Positions 1-7,223 of a stretch of DNA of 64,000 nt are shown in pieces (position 1 is the stretch's first letter; each line of letters opens with the position of its first letter). Below the pieces are notes generated by a model. That model did no database searches. It had not been told where the DNA came from and saw only the letters and a program-made list of their open reading frames with translations. The translations under genes were made by a program, and so were the position numbers. The stretch lies in assembly GCA_964490975.1 (NCBI GenBank), contig CAZBEQ010000016.1:1-64000 (forward strand). The letters run 5' to 3'. Origin of the DNA: DTU013 sp964490975. Its GTDB lineage: Bacteria; Bacillota; Clostridia; Acetivibrionales; DTU013.

Positions 1-58
1 GATTGTAACATGTCAGGGTTTTTGTAAATAGACGCTTTTTATTTGCCGGTTACGTAAA

Positions 59-748
59 ATGCGTGGAAAGAAAAATAAATCTAAAATACTTGAGGGCTTG
101 GAAACAGTATTTTACATAACTATTTCGCTGGCGATAATTGCATCTATAATCTTTTCCATTTATAAAATGGGATTAAAATCATTACTAGTTATTTGTCCGA
201 TATCGATAATTATAGTAGCATTAAGCATCTCAATTAAAAGAGATAATAAAAAGGAAAAGGCATATCGTAATCAAAATATATCGAAAGTAATAATAGTCGA
301 TAAAACATTGGGTGAAATAGAATTTGAAAAAGACACATTGAAAAATACGTTGACTTGCATGAAATTTAAGATGCTATTTGGAAATTATGATCCAGTGATT
401 TGTATTGAGAATTATCGAGAGGAGGAAAACGAACTCTATTTTAGAAGTCTTGAACATTTATATAGCAAGCAGGAGGAAATTATATATAACTTGAAGAAAA
501 ACTTTCGGGAGGCTTTTCCTGAATCTGCGGAAGTAACCCCGGAGAACTTTAAAATAGATCATATTGAAATTCAAAGGTATAGGGATTGTTATATTGAAGA
601 TGCGGTTTGTGTGAATAGGGATGACATGGTTGTAGTGGTCGTGGGTAATCCAAATAAAAACACTAAGCTTACCGGATTCTATGGGTCATTCCCGGTTGCT
701 TATATGGATTGTAACACAAAGAAAATATGTTACACAATGGAGGAATAA
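59..748 (+). CDS. Hypothetical two-TM membrane protein
   Basis: I do not recognise this 229-residue protein. Two hydrophobic segments near the N-terminus (about residues 17-35 and 39-57) are followed by a basic linker and a soluble domain of about 150 residues, presumably cytoplasmic. The soluble part starts with a strand-rich stretch (IIVDKTLGEIEF) that is faintly like DUF2262-type folds, but this is only an impression. No Shine-Dalgarno sequence is evident before the ATG at 59, so the start is uncertain. The gene is more AT-rich than the genes that follow, and it runs straight into a decayed DUF1232 gene, which suggests a recently rearranged locus. Confidence 0.6.
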   Translation: MRGKKNKSKILEGLETVFYITISLAIIASIIFSIYKMGLKSLLVICPISIIIVALSISIKRDNKKEKAYRNQNISKVIIVDKTLGEIEFEKDTLKNTLTCMKFKMLFGNYDPVICIENYREEENELYFRSLEHLYSKQEEIIYNLKKNFREAFPESAEVTPENFKIDHIEIQRYRDCYIEDAVCVNRDDMVVVVVGNPNKNTKLTGFYGSFPVAYMDCNTKKICYTMEE

Positions 749-875
749 ATGCACTGAGCCCTATTGACTTAATACCTGACTTTGTACCAGTTTTGGATAT
801 CTCAATGATATCATACTAATTCCTTTAGGCATTTCACTAGCGGGAGCTCTTAAAAAGTTGGGAGGGCGGATATGA
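745..875 (+). pseudogene. DUF1232 (YkvA-like) remnant, truncated and frameshifted
   Basis: Directly after the upstream stop codon one frame reads ALSPIDLIPDFVPVLDISMI, which is the signature core of DUF1232 membrane proteins (consensus SPIDLIPDFIPVLG). The frame breaks around 815, and from 816 another frame continues with LIPLGISLAGALKKLGGRI and a stop at 873-875, matching the expected C-terminal half of the motif. There is no start codon and the N-terminal half is missing, so this is a dead fragment. Its end overlaps the start codon of the next gene. Confidence 0.75.
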
Positions 876-2515
876 GAATAATAATTATTGGAGCGGTTGC
901 TGCCGGAACATCGGCTGCCGCTAAGGCAAGAAGAAACAGTGAGGATGCAGAAATCATAATTTATGAAAAGGATAGCTACATTTCCTACTCCGGTTGCGGT
1001 ATGCCATATTACTTAGGCAGGCATATTGAAAAGGCTGAAGAATTGACTCCGCGCGATCCTGCATTTTTCAAAAGTAAATACAATGTTGATATACGAACAA
1101 GGCACGAGGTCTTATCAATTGAACCATCAAAAAAAGAATTGAAAGTTAAGAATCTGGAAACAAGTGAAGTATTTTCTGATAATTACGACAAGCTCGTTCT
1201 TGCGACAGGTGCCAGGTCTGTTATTCCTCCCATTCCAGGAGTTGAAAAAAGTAATGTTTTTACCTTGCGAAATATTATAGACATGAATAAGATAGCTGCA
1301 TTTATCGCTGAAAATGTTCCACAGAAAATAGTTATTGTAGGAACAGGCTTTATAGGCTTGGAAGTATGTGAAAACTTGTGCGATATTGGTTTGGAGGTAA
1401 CTCTGGTGGAGAAGCTGCCACAAGTGACACCGGGACTTGATTCGGATATGGCAGTATATGTTGAAGAGCATCTAAAAAGCAAAGGCGTTAAGGTTTTAAC
1501 AAATAGCGGAGTGACAGAGATAAGTAATGGTGAGGTGTTTCTGTCAAACGGAGAAAAAATACCTTCCGATATGATTATTATAGCTGCCGGTGTGAGACCA
1601 AATGTTGAACTTGCAAAATCGGCGAACCTTGAACTTGGTCATACTGGAGCTATCAAGGTAAATAAAATGATGCAGACCAGTAACCCCGATATTTATGCCT
1701 GTGGCGATTGTATTGAGCAATATCAGCTTGTTACAGGGAAGTCAGTTTATAGACCACTGGGCTCTACAGCTAATAAAACAGGAAGAATTGCCGGAGATTG
1801 TGTTACAGGTGGAACTCTTGAATTTAGAGGGGTGCTGGGAACCGGCATTTTTAGAGTATTTGATCTGACAGTTGCTCAAACCGGTTTGTCTGAACGAGAA
1901 GCTTTGGAGCAGGGATTTGATGTTCAGGTATGCCATAATATCAAACCTGACAAATCTGAATACATGGGTGGGAAAGAGATCACTATCAAGGCTGTTGCTG
2001 ATAAAAATACCGGGAGAGTGCTCGGTGTGCAAATTGTTGGCGAAGACGGAGTGGATAAAAGAATTGATGTGTTTGTCACAGCCATTACCTTTGGGGCAAA
2101 GGCAGAGGATCTGTTCCATCTGGACCTGGCTTATGCCCCGCCATTCTCAACAACAAAAGACCCTGTCATGTATACGGGTATGATTCTTGATAACGCAATA
2201 AATAAGGGACGACCGCTGATTTCTGCCAAGGAGCTTGATGCTCTTATAACTTCCGGCGAGAAATATTATTTGGTGGACGCAAGGGCTTCAAAGCAATATG
2301 ATAAAGACCATGTTGACACGGCTATGAGTATTCCTCACGAAAAATTAAGAGATAGCACTCAAGAGATGGATAAAGACTTAATTACGATTACTTACTGCAA
2401 TAAAGGTGTTACAGGCAATGCCGCACAAAATATATTTATTAACAAGGGATTTAAGAAGGTTTACAATATTTCCGGAGGGCATAAAACCTATAACAAGTGG
2501 GAAAAGATTAAATAA
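872..2515 (+). CDS. CoA-disulfide reductase / rhodanese fusion (CoADR-Rhd)
   Basis: This 547-residue flavoprotein belongs to the pyridine nucleotide-disulfide oxidoreductase family. The FAD-binding loop (GAVAAG, residues 7-12) is at the N-terminus, the single active-site cysteine is Cys42 in SYSGCGMPYY, which is typical of CoA-disulfide reductases and NADH oxidases of the single-cysteine class, and an NAD(P)H-binding motif (VGTGFIGLEV) lies near residue 155. A rhodanese domain follows from about residue 450, with a candidate catalytic Cys509 in YCNKGVTG. Known CoADR-Rhd enzymes reduce CoA disulfide or CoA persulfide and polysulfide with NAD(P)H in the cytoplasm, linking thiol redox balance to sulfur metabolism. 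GGAGGG lies 5 nt before the ATG. Confidence 0.9.
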   Translation: MRIIIIGAVAAGTSAAAKARRNSEDAEIIIYEKDSYISYSGCGMPYYLGRHIEKAEELTPRDPAFFKSKYNVDIRTRHEVLSIEPSKKELKVKNLETSEVFSDNYDKLVLATGARSVIPPIPGVEKSNVFTLRNIIDMNKIAAFIAENVPQKIVIVGTGFIGLEVCENLCDIGLEVTLVEKLPQVTPGLDSDMAVYVEEHLKSKGVKVLTNSGVTEISNGEVFLSNGEKIPSDMIIIAAGVRPNVELAKSANLELGHTGAIKVNKMMQTSNPDIYACGDCIEQYQLVTGKSVYRPLGSTANKTGRIAGDCVTGGTLEFRGVLGTGIFRVFDLTVAQTGLSEREALEQGFDVQVCHNIKPDKSEYMGGKEITIKAVADKNTGRVLGVQIVGEDGVDKRIDVFVTAITFGAKAEDLFHLDLAYAPPFSTTKDPVMYTGMILDNAINKGRPLISAKELDALITSGEKYYLVDARASKQYDKDHVDTAMSIPHEKLRDSTQEMDKDLITITYCNKGVTGNAAQNIFINKGFKKVYNISGGHKTYNKWEKIK

Positions 2516-2629
2516 TTAATAAGAAAATGGAAGATGCAGGTGCCATTCGAGAATGCCGGAAGCTCTAAGGGATAAAGATGTTGGGATTTTAATTACAGAA
2601 GCTTAAATTTTATGGAGGGTTTATATAAA

Positions 2630-3121
2630 ATGACAAGTATTGGACAAGTAGCCAACGCTATGATTACGTATTACACTGGTGATATACGGCGAATTAACCA
2701 CTTCCTGAAGGTACACGGTTTCGCCAAGACAATCGGAGAGTTGGAAGGTTTAAATGAAAGTGCGCAAGAGATACTTGAAATCGCTGCGCTTACTCATGAT
2801 ATTGGAATTAAAAATAGCGAGATAAAGTATAACAGCTCGGCAGGAAACTATCAACAAATTGAAGGTCCTCCCGAAGCAAAAAGGCTGCTGAAGGGTTTGG
2901 ATATTGCATCTGAAGTGATTGATCGCGTATGTTGGTTAATTGCGCATCATCATACATACAAAGATATTCAGGACGGTGATTATCAAATGCTAGTCGAGGC
3001 CGACTTTCTTGTGAACGCTTTTGAGGATAACATGTCCAATACATCCATTATAAGTTTTATGAATAAGGTTTTTGTGACGAATACCGGAATGAAATTGCTT
3101 AAAACTATGTATGAATTATGA
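2630..3121 (+). CDS. HD-domain phosphohydrolase
   Basis: A 163-residue protein of the HD superfamily of metal-dependent phosphohydrolases. Visible metal ligands are the HD pair in LTHDIGIKNSE and a later HHH cluster in IAHHHTYKD. The substrate cannot be inferred; small stand-alone HD proteins act on nucleotides or remain uncharacterised. I chose the ATG at 2630 because GGAGGG (2614-2619) lies 10 nt upstream; an in-frame ATG at 2612 overlaps that ribosome binding site and is less likely. The flanking sequence on both sides is gene debris, so the neighbours say little about function. Confidence 0.8.
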   Translation: MTSIGQVANAMITYYTGDIRRINHFLKVHGFAKTIGELEGLNESAQEILEIAALTHDIGIKNSEIKYNSSAGNYQQIEGPPEAKRLLKGLDIASEVIDRVCWLIAHHHTYKDIQDGDYQMLVEADFLVNAFEDNMSNTSIISFMNKVFVTNTGMKLLKTMYEL

Positions 3122-3127
3122 AAAATA

Positions 3128-3514
3128 CCTGCTTTAGTCGTTTCCGGAGTTAATGAACCAAAGCTGGGAATAGCTATAGCTATAGCGGTTGCTATTCATA
3201 ATATACCAGAGGGTATTGCAGTGGCAATACCAGTATACTGTGCAACGGGCAGCAGATAAAAAGCATTTTATATGTCATTGCTATCCGGATTAACAGAACC
3301 ACTTGGAGCAATAATTGCGTTTCTTTTTCTTGCACCATTTATTAATGATACTGTTTTTGGATTAATATTTGCGTCAGTAGCAGGGATCATGGTGTTTATT
3401 TCCTTCGACGAGCTACTACCAACTGCAAGAGAATATGGTGAGCATCATCTTTCAATTTTGGGTTTGATTGGTGGAATGTTGACTATTGGGCTTAGCCTTT
3501 TAATGGTTTTCTAG
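3128..3514 (+). pseudogene. zupT: ZIP-family metal transporter (ZupT-like) pseudogene
   Basis: The frame reads KLGIAIAIAVAIHNIPEGIA, the HNIPEG metal-binding helix of ZupT-like ZIP transporters. It continues with AIPVYCATGSR, then an in-frame TAA at 3257-3259, and resumes in the same frame with KAFYMSLLSGLTEPLGAIIA and the remaining helices to the stop at 3512-3514. The first half of the protein (normally about 260 residues) is absent. Both the nonsense codon and the missing N-terminus argue for a dead gene. The 80-residue open frame from 3272 is only its 3' part and should not be read as a separate gene. Confidence 0.85.
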
Positions 3515-3654
3515 ACAGGAGTCAGTAACGGCTCCTTCACCCATGTCTGCTGCGAACATGACTTTAACACCTATGCCAAGACAGACTGTACCAATCCTTT
3601 AACTAAAGAAATTTTTGACTGATTCAGGTAAAATTACTATAATTAATTTAGAGA

Positions 3655-3800
3655 GATAAAAACACGATCCGGGCTGGTCGCAAGCTGAGCTTGCTGCTCG
3701 CCCCTGCATCCTGGCTGGTAGTCCGGATGCAGGATTTCCTGTCAGTAACCTGCTCTCCTGGGGTTGTCCATTCTCTTGAAAGTAAACTTACAGGAGGAAG
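3655..3800 (+). promoter_or_regulatory. yjdF riboswitch (azaaromatic-sensing RNA), approximate bounds
   Basis: The leader of the yjdF gene is highly structured. A 6-bp hairpin (GCAAGC / GCTTGC, 3-nt loop) is followed by a perfect 9-bp stem between 3703-3711 and 3725-3733, and the AACACGATC stretch just before them fits the conserved 5' part of the yjdF motif as I remember it. The yjdF RNA class is known to lie upstream of yjdF genes and to bind diverse azaaromatic compounds. CTCCTG at 3755-3760 can pair with CAGGAG at 3791-3796, the ribosome binding site, which suggests translational control. The assignment rests mainly on gene context plus visible structure. Confidence 0.75.
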
Positions 3801-3805
3801 TACAA

Positions 3806-4216
3806 ATGAATACAAAGTTGACAGTCCTTTTTGAGGACCCTTTTTGGGTTGGGGTATTTGAAAGGCTTGACGAAGGTTTGCTTGAAACTTCAAGAGTTGT
3901 TTTTGGGGCAGAGCCAAAGGATTATGAGGTCTACGCTTTTGTTCTTGAAAACTACTATAGGCTTAAGTTCAGCAAGCCTATTAGCGTTAAGATTGAACCG
4001 GAAAAAAGGATAAGTCCAAAGCGGCTTCAACGAATAGTTAGAAAAGAAACTTCGGATTCAGGTATTGGCACCAAAGCACAGCAAGCAATAAAATTGGAAT
4101 ATGAAGCTCGAAAACAGGAACAGAAAAAGACCTCAAAGGAAAAACGTGAGGAGTTGGAGCAGCTTAAGTTTGAAAAAAGGCAGGAAAAAAAGAAGGAAAA
4201 GAAAAAGGGTCATTAA
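3806..4216 (+). CDS. yjdF: YjdF family protein (DUF2992)
   Basis: A 136-residue DUF2992 protein: a conserved N-terminal domain with motifs LTVLFEDPFWVGVFER and SRVVFGAEP, then a highly charged Lys/Glu-rich C-terminal helix (about residues 95-136), as usual for the family. Its biochemical role is unknown; the family is defined largely by its riboswitch, which responds to azaaromatic heterocycles, so a role in coping with such compounds is inferred. I take ATG 3806 because AGGAGG at 3792-3797 is 8 nt upstream; a TTG at 3764 is in frame but lies inside the structured leader. Confidence 0.88.
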   Translation: MNTKLTVLFEDPFWVGVFERLDEGLLETSRVVFGAEPKDYEVYAFVLENYYRLKFSKPISVKIEPEKRISPKRLQRIVRKETSDSGIGTKAQQAIKLEYEARKQEQKKTSKEKREELEQLKFEKRQEKKKEKKKGH

Positions 4217-4294
4217 TGCAGTTTTGTATTGATTTTGCAAGAATTATAGCAAATCTGGAGAATGTATAGCATTTATTTATTTGGAGGCAGAGGG

Positions 4295-4657
4295 ATGAAA
4301 TACACATGGCTTGAAGAATATTGTCTTTCTAAGAAGGGCGTTGAAAAAGAATACAAACTCGAATGGGATGCAACAAGGTATATGATTAAAGACAAAATGT
4401 TTATGCTTCAAGGTGGAGACAAAGAAGGCAAACCTATTATTACCGTAAAATTGGAACCTGAACATGGAGAATTCTTAAGGCAGCAATTCAAGGATATTAT
4501 TCCTGGATACTATATGAATAAGGAACATTGGAATTCATTATATTTGGAGGGCGATGTTCCTGATGAGATTGTTAAGGATATGCTGGATAAGTCATATAAT
4601 CTTGTATTTGCTTCACTTAGTAAAAAGCTTCAGAAGGAAATTCTGGAAAATGGATGA
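4295..4657 (+). CDS. MmcQ/YjbR family protein
   Basis: A 120-residue protein of the MmcQ/YjbR (DUF419) family, with the usual features: an N-terminal helix ending in GVEKEYKLEWDATRYMI, a core strand KMFMLQ, then ITVKLEPEHGEFLRQQF and PGYYMNKEHWNSLYLEGDVP, followed by a C-terminal helix ending in SLSKK. The fold is CyaY-like and it has been proposed to bind DNA, but the molecular function is unsettled. GGAGG at 4283-4287 sits 7 nt before the ATG at 4295; the longer frame from 4262 has no ribosome binding site. Confidence 0.85.
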   Translation: MKYTWLEEYCLSKKGVEKEYKLEWDATRYMIKDKMFMLQGGDKEGKPIITVKLEPEHGEFLRQQFKDIIPGYYMNKEHWNSLYLEGDVPDEIVKDMLDKSYNLVFASLSKKLQKEILENG

Positions 4658-4756
4658 TAATAAAAACGGAGGCAAGGTCATGTCTGTTGTTCTCAGAGTG
4701 GTTCAGATTCTCCGTTGAAAATAGCAAATTTAAAAAATAAGGGGTTATATGACTAA

Positions 4757-4921
4757 CAAAAAGCATACTCTTTTTTGCATACTTACAGCGGTAAGGTATC
4801 ACAGCTTGTTTATGTAGGTATTATTAACAAGGGTAATACTGTACTTTTTATTATGGCAGATGTTTATTCTTGCAGATTATTGGATAAACGAGGTAACACA
4901 GTTGCTCCCGGAAACGTTTAA
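4757..4921 (+). pseudogene. Unidentified open fragment without a start
   Basis: A 54-codon frame begins right after a stop codon and contains the stretch GIINKGNTVLFIMADVYSCR, ending at a TAA at 4919-4921. Its hydrophobic and polar pattern looks protein-like, but it has no initiator with a ribosome binding site and I recognise no family. It may be the 3' end of a deleted gene. It lies between the MmcQ gene and the 3' end of the histidine kinase gene on the opposite strand. Confidence 0.25.
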
Positions 4922-4932
4922 AGAAGAGACTG

Positions 4933-6213
4933 TTACAGAATGATACTTGCTGTAAAGATCCCTTTTTCGGCTGTAAAAGAATACACTCCGTTGTATTTCT
5001 GTGCTACCGAAGCGATGCTTTTTGTGCCAAAGCCATGATTTTTCTCTGTGCTTACCGGCATGTCGTCAACAAACAGGACTGTGCCTTCGTAGTTGTTGAT
5101 GATTTGGATCATGAGCTTATCGTTTTTTGCTTTACAGATAATTTTTAGGGTTCTGCTGCTTGTGCCTGGAATTTGCTTGCAGGCATTCACAGCATTTTCA
5201 ATGGCATTTGCAAAAATAATGCAAAGGTCCATATCGGATACCGTGTTTTTCTCCGGTAGATCGATCTGGGTTTCAACTGTAATTTGTGCATTCATGGCCC
5301 TTGCAATATAGGAAGATAGAATCAAATTGACGGTATAATTACTACAGTACTTTTCAACCACTGCACTTTCAATGCTTTTATCGATCGCCTTAATATATTC
5401 TTGTGTAGCTGCCGTGTTGTTGTCTGTGAGATAAGCATCTATGAGATTCAGATGGTGTCGCATATCATGGCGATAAAGGATGGCTTTTCCCTGTGACTCT
5501 TTCAATGCTTCTATATGTGACTGTGCTGCGGTTACTTGCATTTGCAGTATGTTTTGTTCGTTTTGCAGGGTGAGCTGTTCTCTGGTTTGCTTGAATAGAC
5601 GCAAAATCAAAGCATAAGCGGCAACCGTTAAAATGAGGATGAGTATAATATTCCTGAGAATGGGTGCGCCGAGTACGGTGTCCAAATTAAACTTTGAAGA
5701 AAAATAAATAAGAGCAGTGTAGGAAAGCGGTATCGTGCAAAATCCAAGCCAGCCTTTTTCTGTGTTGTTCAACATGTATAGAAATGTAGGACGCAGATAT
5801 CTGTAAATAAGAAACCATATGGCTATATATAGTATGAGGGTCACGACATAGATGACAGCTCTGCTTGAATCAAAAAAACTGGAGATAATCACTCCGATCA
5901 GAGAGCATGATAATGCAATGGCGGCAGTTGTCATATGAATAAAGAACACCTTTATTACACTGAACTTGGATAGTAATGCAAAGGCTGAAAATATGGGAAG
6001 GTAAACAAGAAAGGGATAGTATTTCATGAAATTGGCATATCCATAATTAGCCAGAACAAACCCGTAACATATAAGCAGGGCAGCCACGAAAACTCCAAAC
6101 AGGTGGATGTTTTTTTTTAGCTTGATTCTACACTCCAGCAGCATATACATTACGCTGAGAGCAAAAATAAGAGTAACAATAGACTTTATGATATCAATCA
6201 TGCTTATGTCCAT
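4933..6213 (-). CDS. AgrC-like sensor histidine kinase (GHKL type)
   Basis: A 426-residue kinase with six or seven hydrophobic segments in the first ~200 residues and a cytoplasmic kinase core. The phospho-acceptor region reads LYRHDMRHHLNLIDAYL, typical of HPK10/AgrC-like kinases; the N-box is in IIFANAIENAVNAC and the G-box in HGFGTKSIASVAQKYNG. Kinases of this class usually sense peptides or cell-envelope signals and phosphorylate a LytTR response regulator. Its gene starts 5 nt after the stop of such a regulator, so the two form one operon. No AgrB/AgrD-like peptide genes are visible nearby, so the signal is unknown. Confidence 0.88.
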   Translation of the reverse strand: MDISMIDIIKSIVTLIFALSVMYMLLECRIKLKKNIHLFGVFVAALLICYGFVLANYGYANFMKYYPFLVYLPIFSAFALLSKFSVIKVFFIHMTTAAIALSCSLIGVIISSFFDSSRAVIYVVTLILYIAIWFLIYRYLRPTFLYMLNNTEKGWLGFCTIPLSYTALIYFSSKFNLDTVLGAPILRNIILILILTVAAYALILRLFKQTREQLTLQNEQNILQMQVTAAQSHIEALKESQGKAILYRHDMRHHLNLIDAYLTDNNTAATQEYIKAIDKSIESAVVEKYCSNYTVNLILSSYIARAMNAQITVETQIDLPEKNTVSDMDLCIIFANAIENAVNACKQIPGTSSRTLKIICKAKNDKLMIQIINNYEGTVLFVDDMPVSTEKNHGFGTKSIASVAQKYNGVYSFTAEKGIFTASIIL

Positions 6214-6218
6214 CCAAT

Positions 6219-6944
6219 TTATTTTGACTTAAAGGAATTACTGATATAGGCCTGCTTTACATTTTTTAAAACATTTCTTGATACTGGTATAAAAATGCCG
6301 CTTGTCGTTGTAAAACCATAATGTGACAGGTCCTTAACATAGTCCAGGTTGACGACATAGGAGCGATGCGGTTTGATGAAACGCTTATCTACTAATAAAT
6401 CAGCTTCAATCTGAGAAAATGCGCTGGTGCTTTCTAGTGTAATCCCGCCTTTTTGATGAAGACATACGGTTCTTCCCAACACCTCAACATAGACCAGCTC
6501 GTCGAAGAATACCTTGGACAAGAAGGGGGGTGTTTTTACAAGGATAAACTGTTTTTGACCAATGCAAATACCTTTGAAGGCTTTTTCCAAAACAGAAAAA
6601 AGTTTGTCTTTTTGAATTGGCTTTAGCAGATAGGAAAATGCTTCTACAGAATAAGACTCTACTGCAAACTCCGAGGAGGATGTCAAAAAAACTATTTTCG
6701 CAACAGGATCGTTGCTTCTTATGGCGGTTGCAAGCTCGATGCCGTTTGTGCCCGGCATTATGACGTCCAAAAGAAAAATATCAAAGTGCTTACCGCTTTC
6801 GATCTGATCGATCAGGTGGGCACTGCTCTCAAAGCTGCTGACTTCAACTTTTCCTTCAACAAAGCTGCAACTCAAATATTCATCCACTAGCTGACGAATT
6901 TGTAAAAGCAGCTGCCTGTCATCATCGCAAATAGCGATTCTCAC
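6219..6944 (-). CDS. LytTR-family response regulator (AgrA/LytR-like)
   Basis: A 241-residue regulator with an N-terminal receiver domain (acidic pocket in ICDDDRQ, phospho-acceptor Asp in FLLDVIMPGTNG, Lys in LLKPIQKDKL) and a C-terminal LytTR DNA-binding domain (from about residue 140; RFIKPHRSYVVNLDYV and PVSRNVLKNVKQ are characteristic). It is the first gene of the minus-strand pair with the histidine kinase. Its promoter region faces the SLH surface protein gene; repeated CGACAT half-sites between the two genes are candidate targets. Confidence 0.9.
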   Translation of the reverse strand: MRIAICDDDRQLLLQIRQLVDEYLSCSFVEGKVEVSSFESSAHLIDQIESGKHFDIFLLDVIMPGTNGIELATAIRSNDPVAKIVFLTSSSEFAVESYSVEAFSYLLKPIQKDKLFSVLEKAFKGICIGQKQFILVKTPPFLSKVFFDELVYVEVLGRTVCLHQKGGITLESTSAFSQIEADLLVDKRFIKPHRSYVVNLDYVKDLSHYGFTTTSGIFIPVSRNVLKNVKQAYISNSFKSK

Positions 6945-7021
6945 CCTGTCACCTCAGTTAATCTTCAGTATGATGTCTATTATATCAGAGCTGGTACAAA
7001 AAAACACTGGATATTGCATTT

Positions 7022-7070
7022 CACGACATAAAATCGACATGTCGTACAGGCGGGAGGTCAGATTTCGACA
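7022..7070. promoter_or_regulatory. Candidate LytTR operator (CGACAT repeats)
   Basis: In the divergent region between the response regulator and the SLH protein, CGACAT occurs at 7024-7029 and again at 7035-7040, 11 bp apart or about one helical turn. The second copy is part of a perfect palindrome CGACATGTCG (7035-7044), and CGACA recurs at 7066-7070. LytTR regulators bind paired direct repeats with roughly one-turn spacing, so this is a plausible operator. This is inference from spacing and position only. Confidence 0.4.
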
Positions 7071-7223
7071 AAATATGATAATATGTCCATGCCAGTAAAA
7101 GCCGGAGGGCTTTTGGTGTTTTATCTATCATGCATAAAGAATGGGGCTAGTTACTGGCGTATTGCAAATACGAAAAGGATAATTTGCAGTAGAGAACTTC
7201 TAATTATACATTGGAGGCACAAA

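Noticed and set aside
2556..2606. A frame reading PEALRDKDVGILITEA, similar to the conserved core of V-type ATP synthase subunit F.
   Set aside because: Only about 16 residues match, with no other ATP synthase sequence nearby; too short to call a pseudogene.
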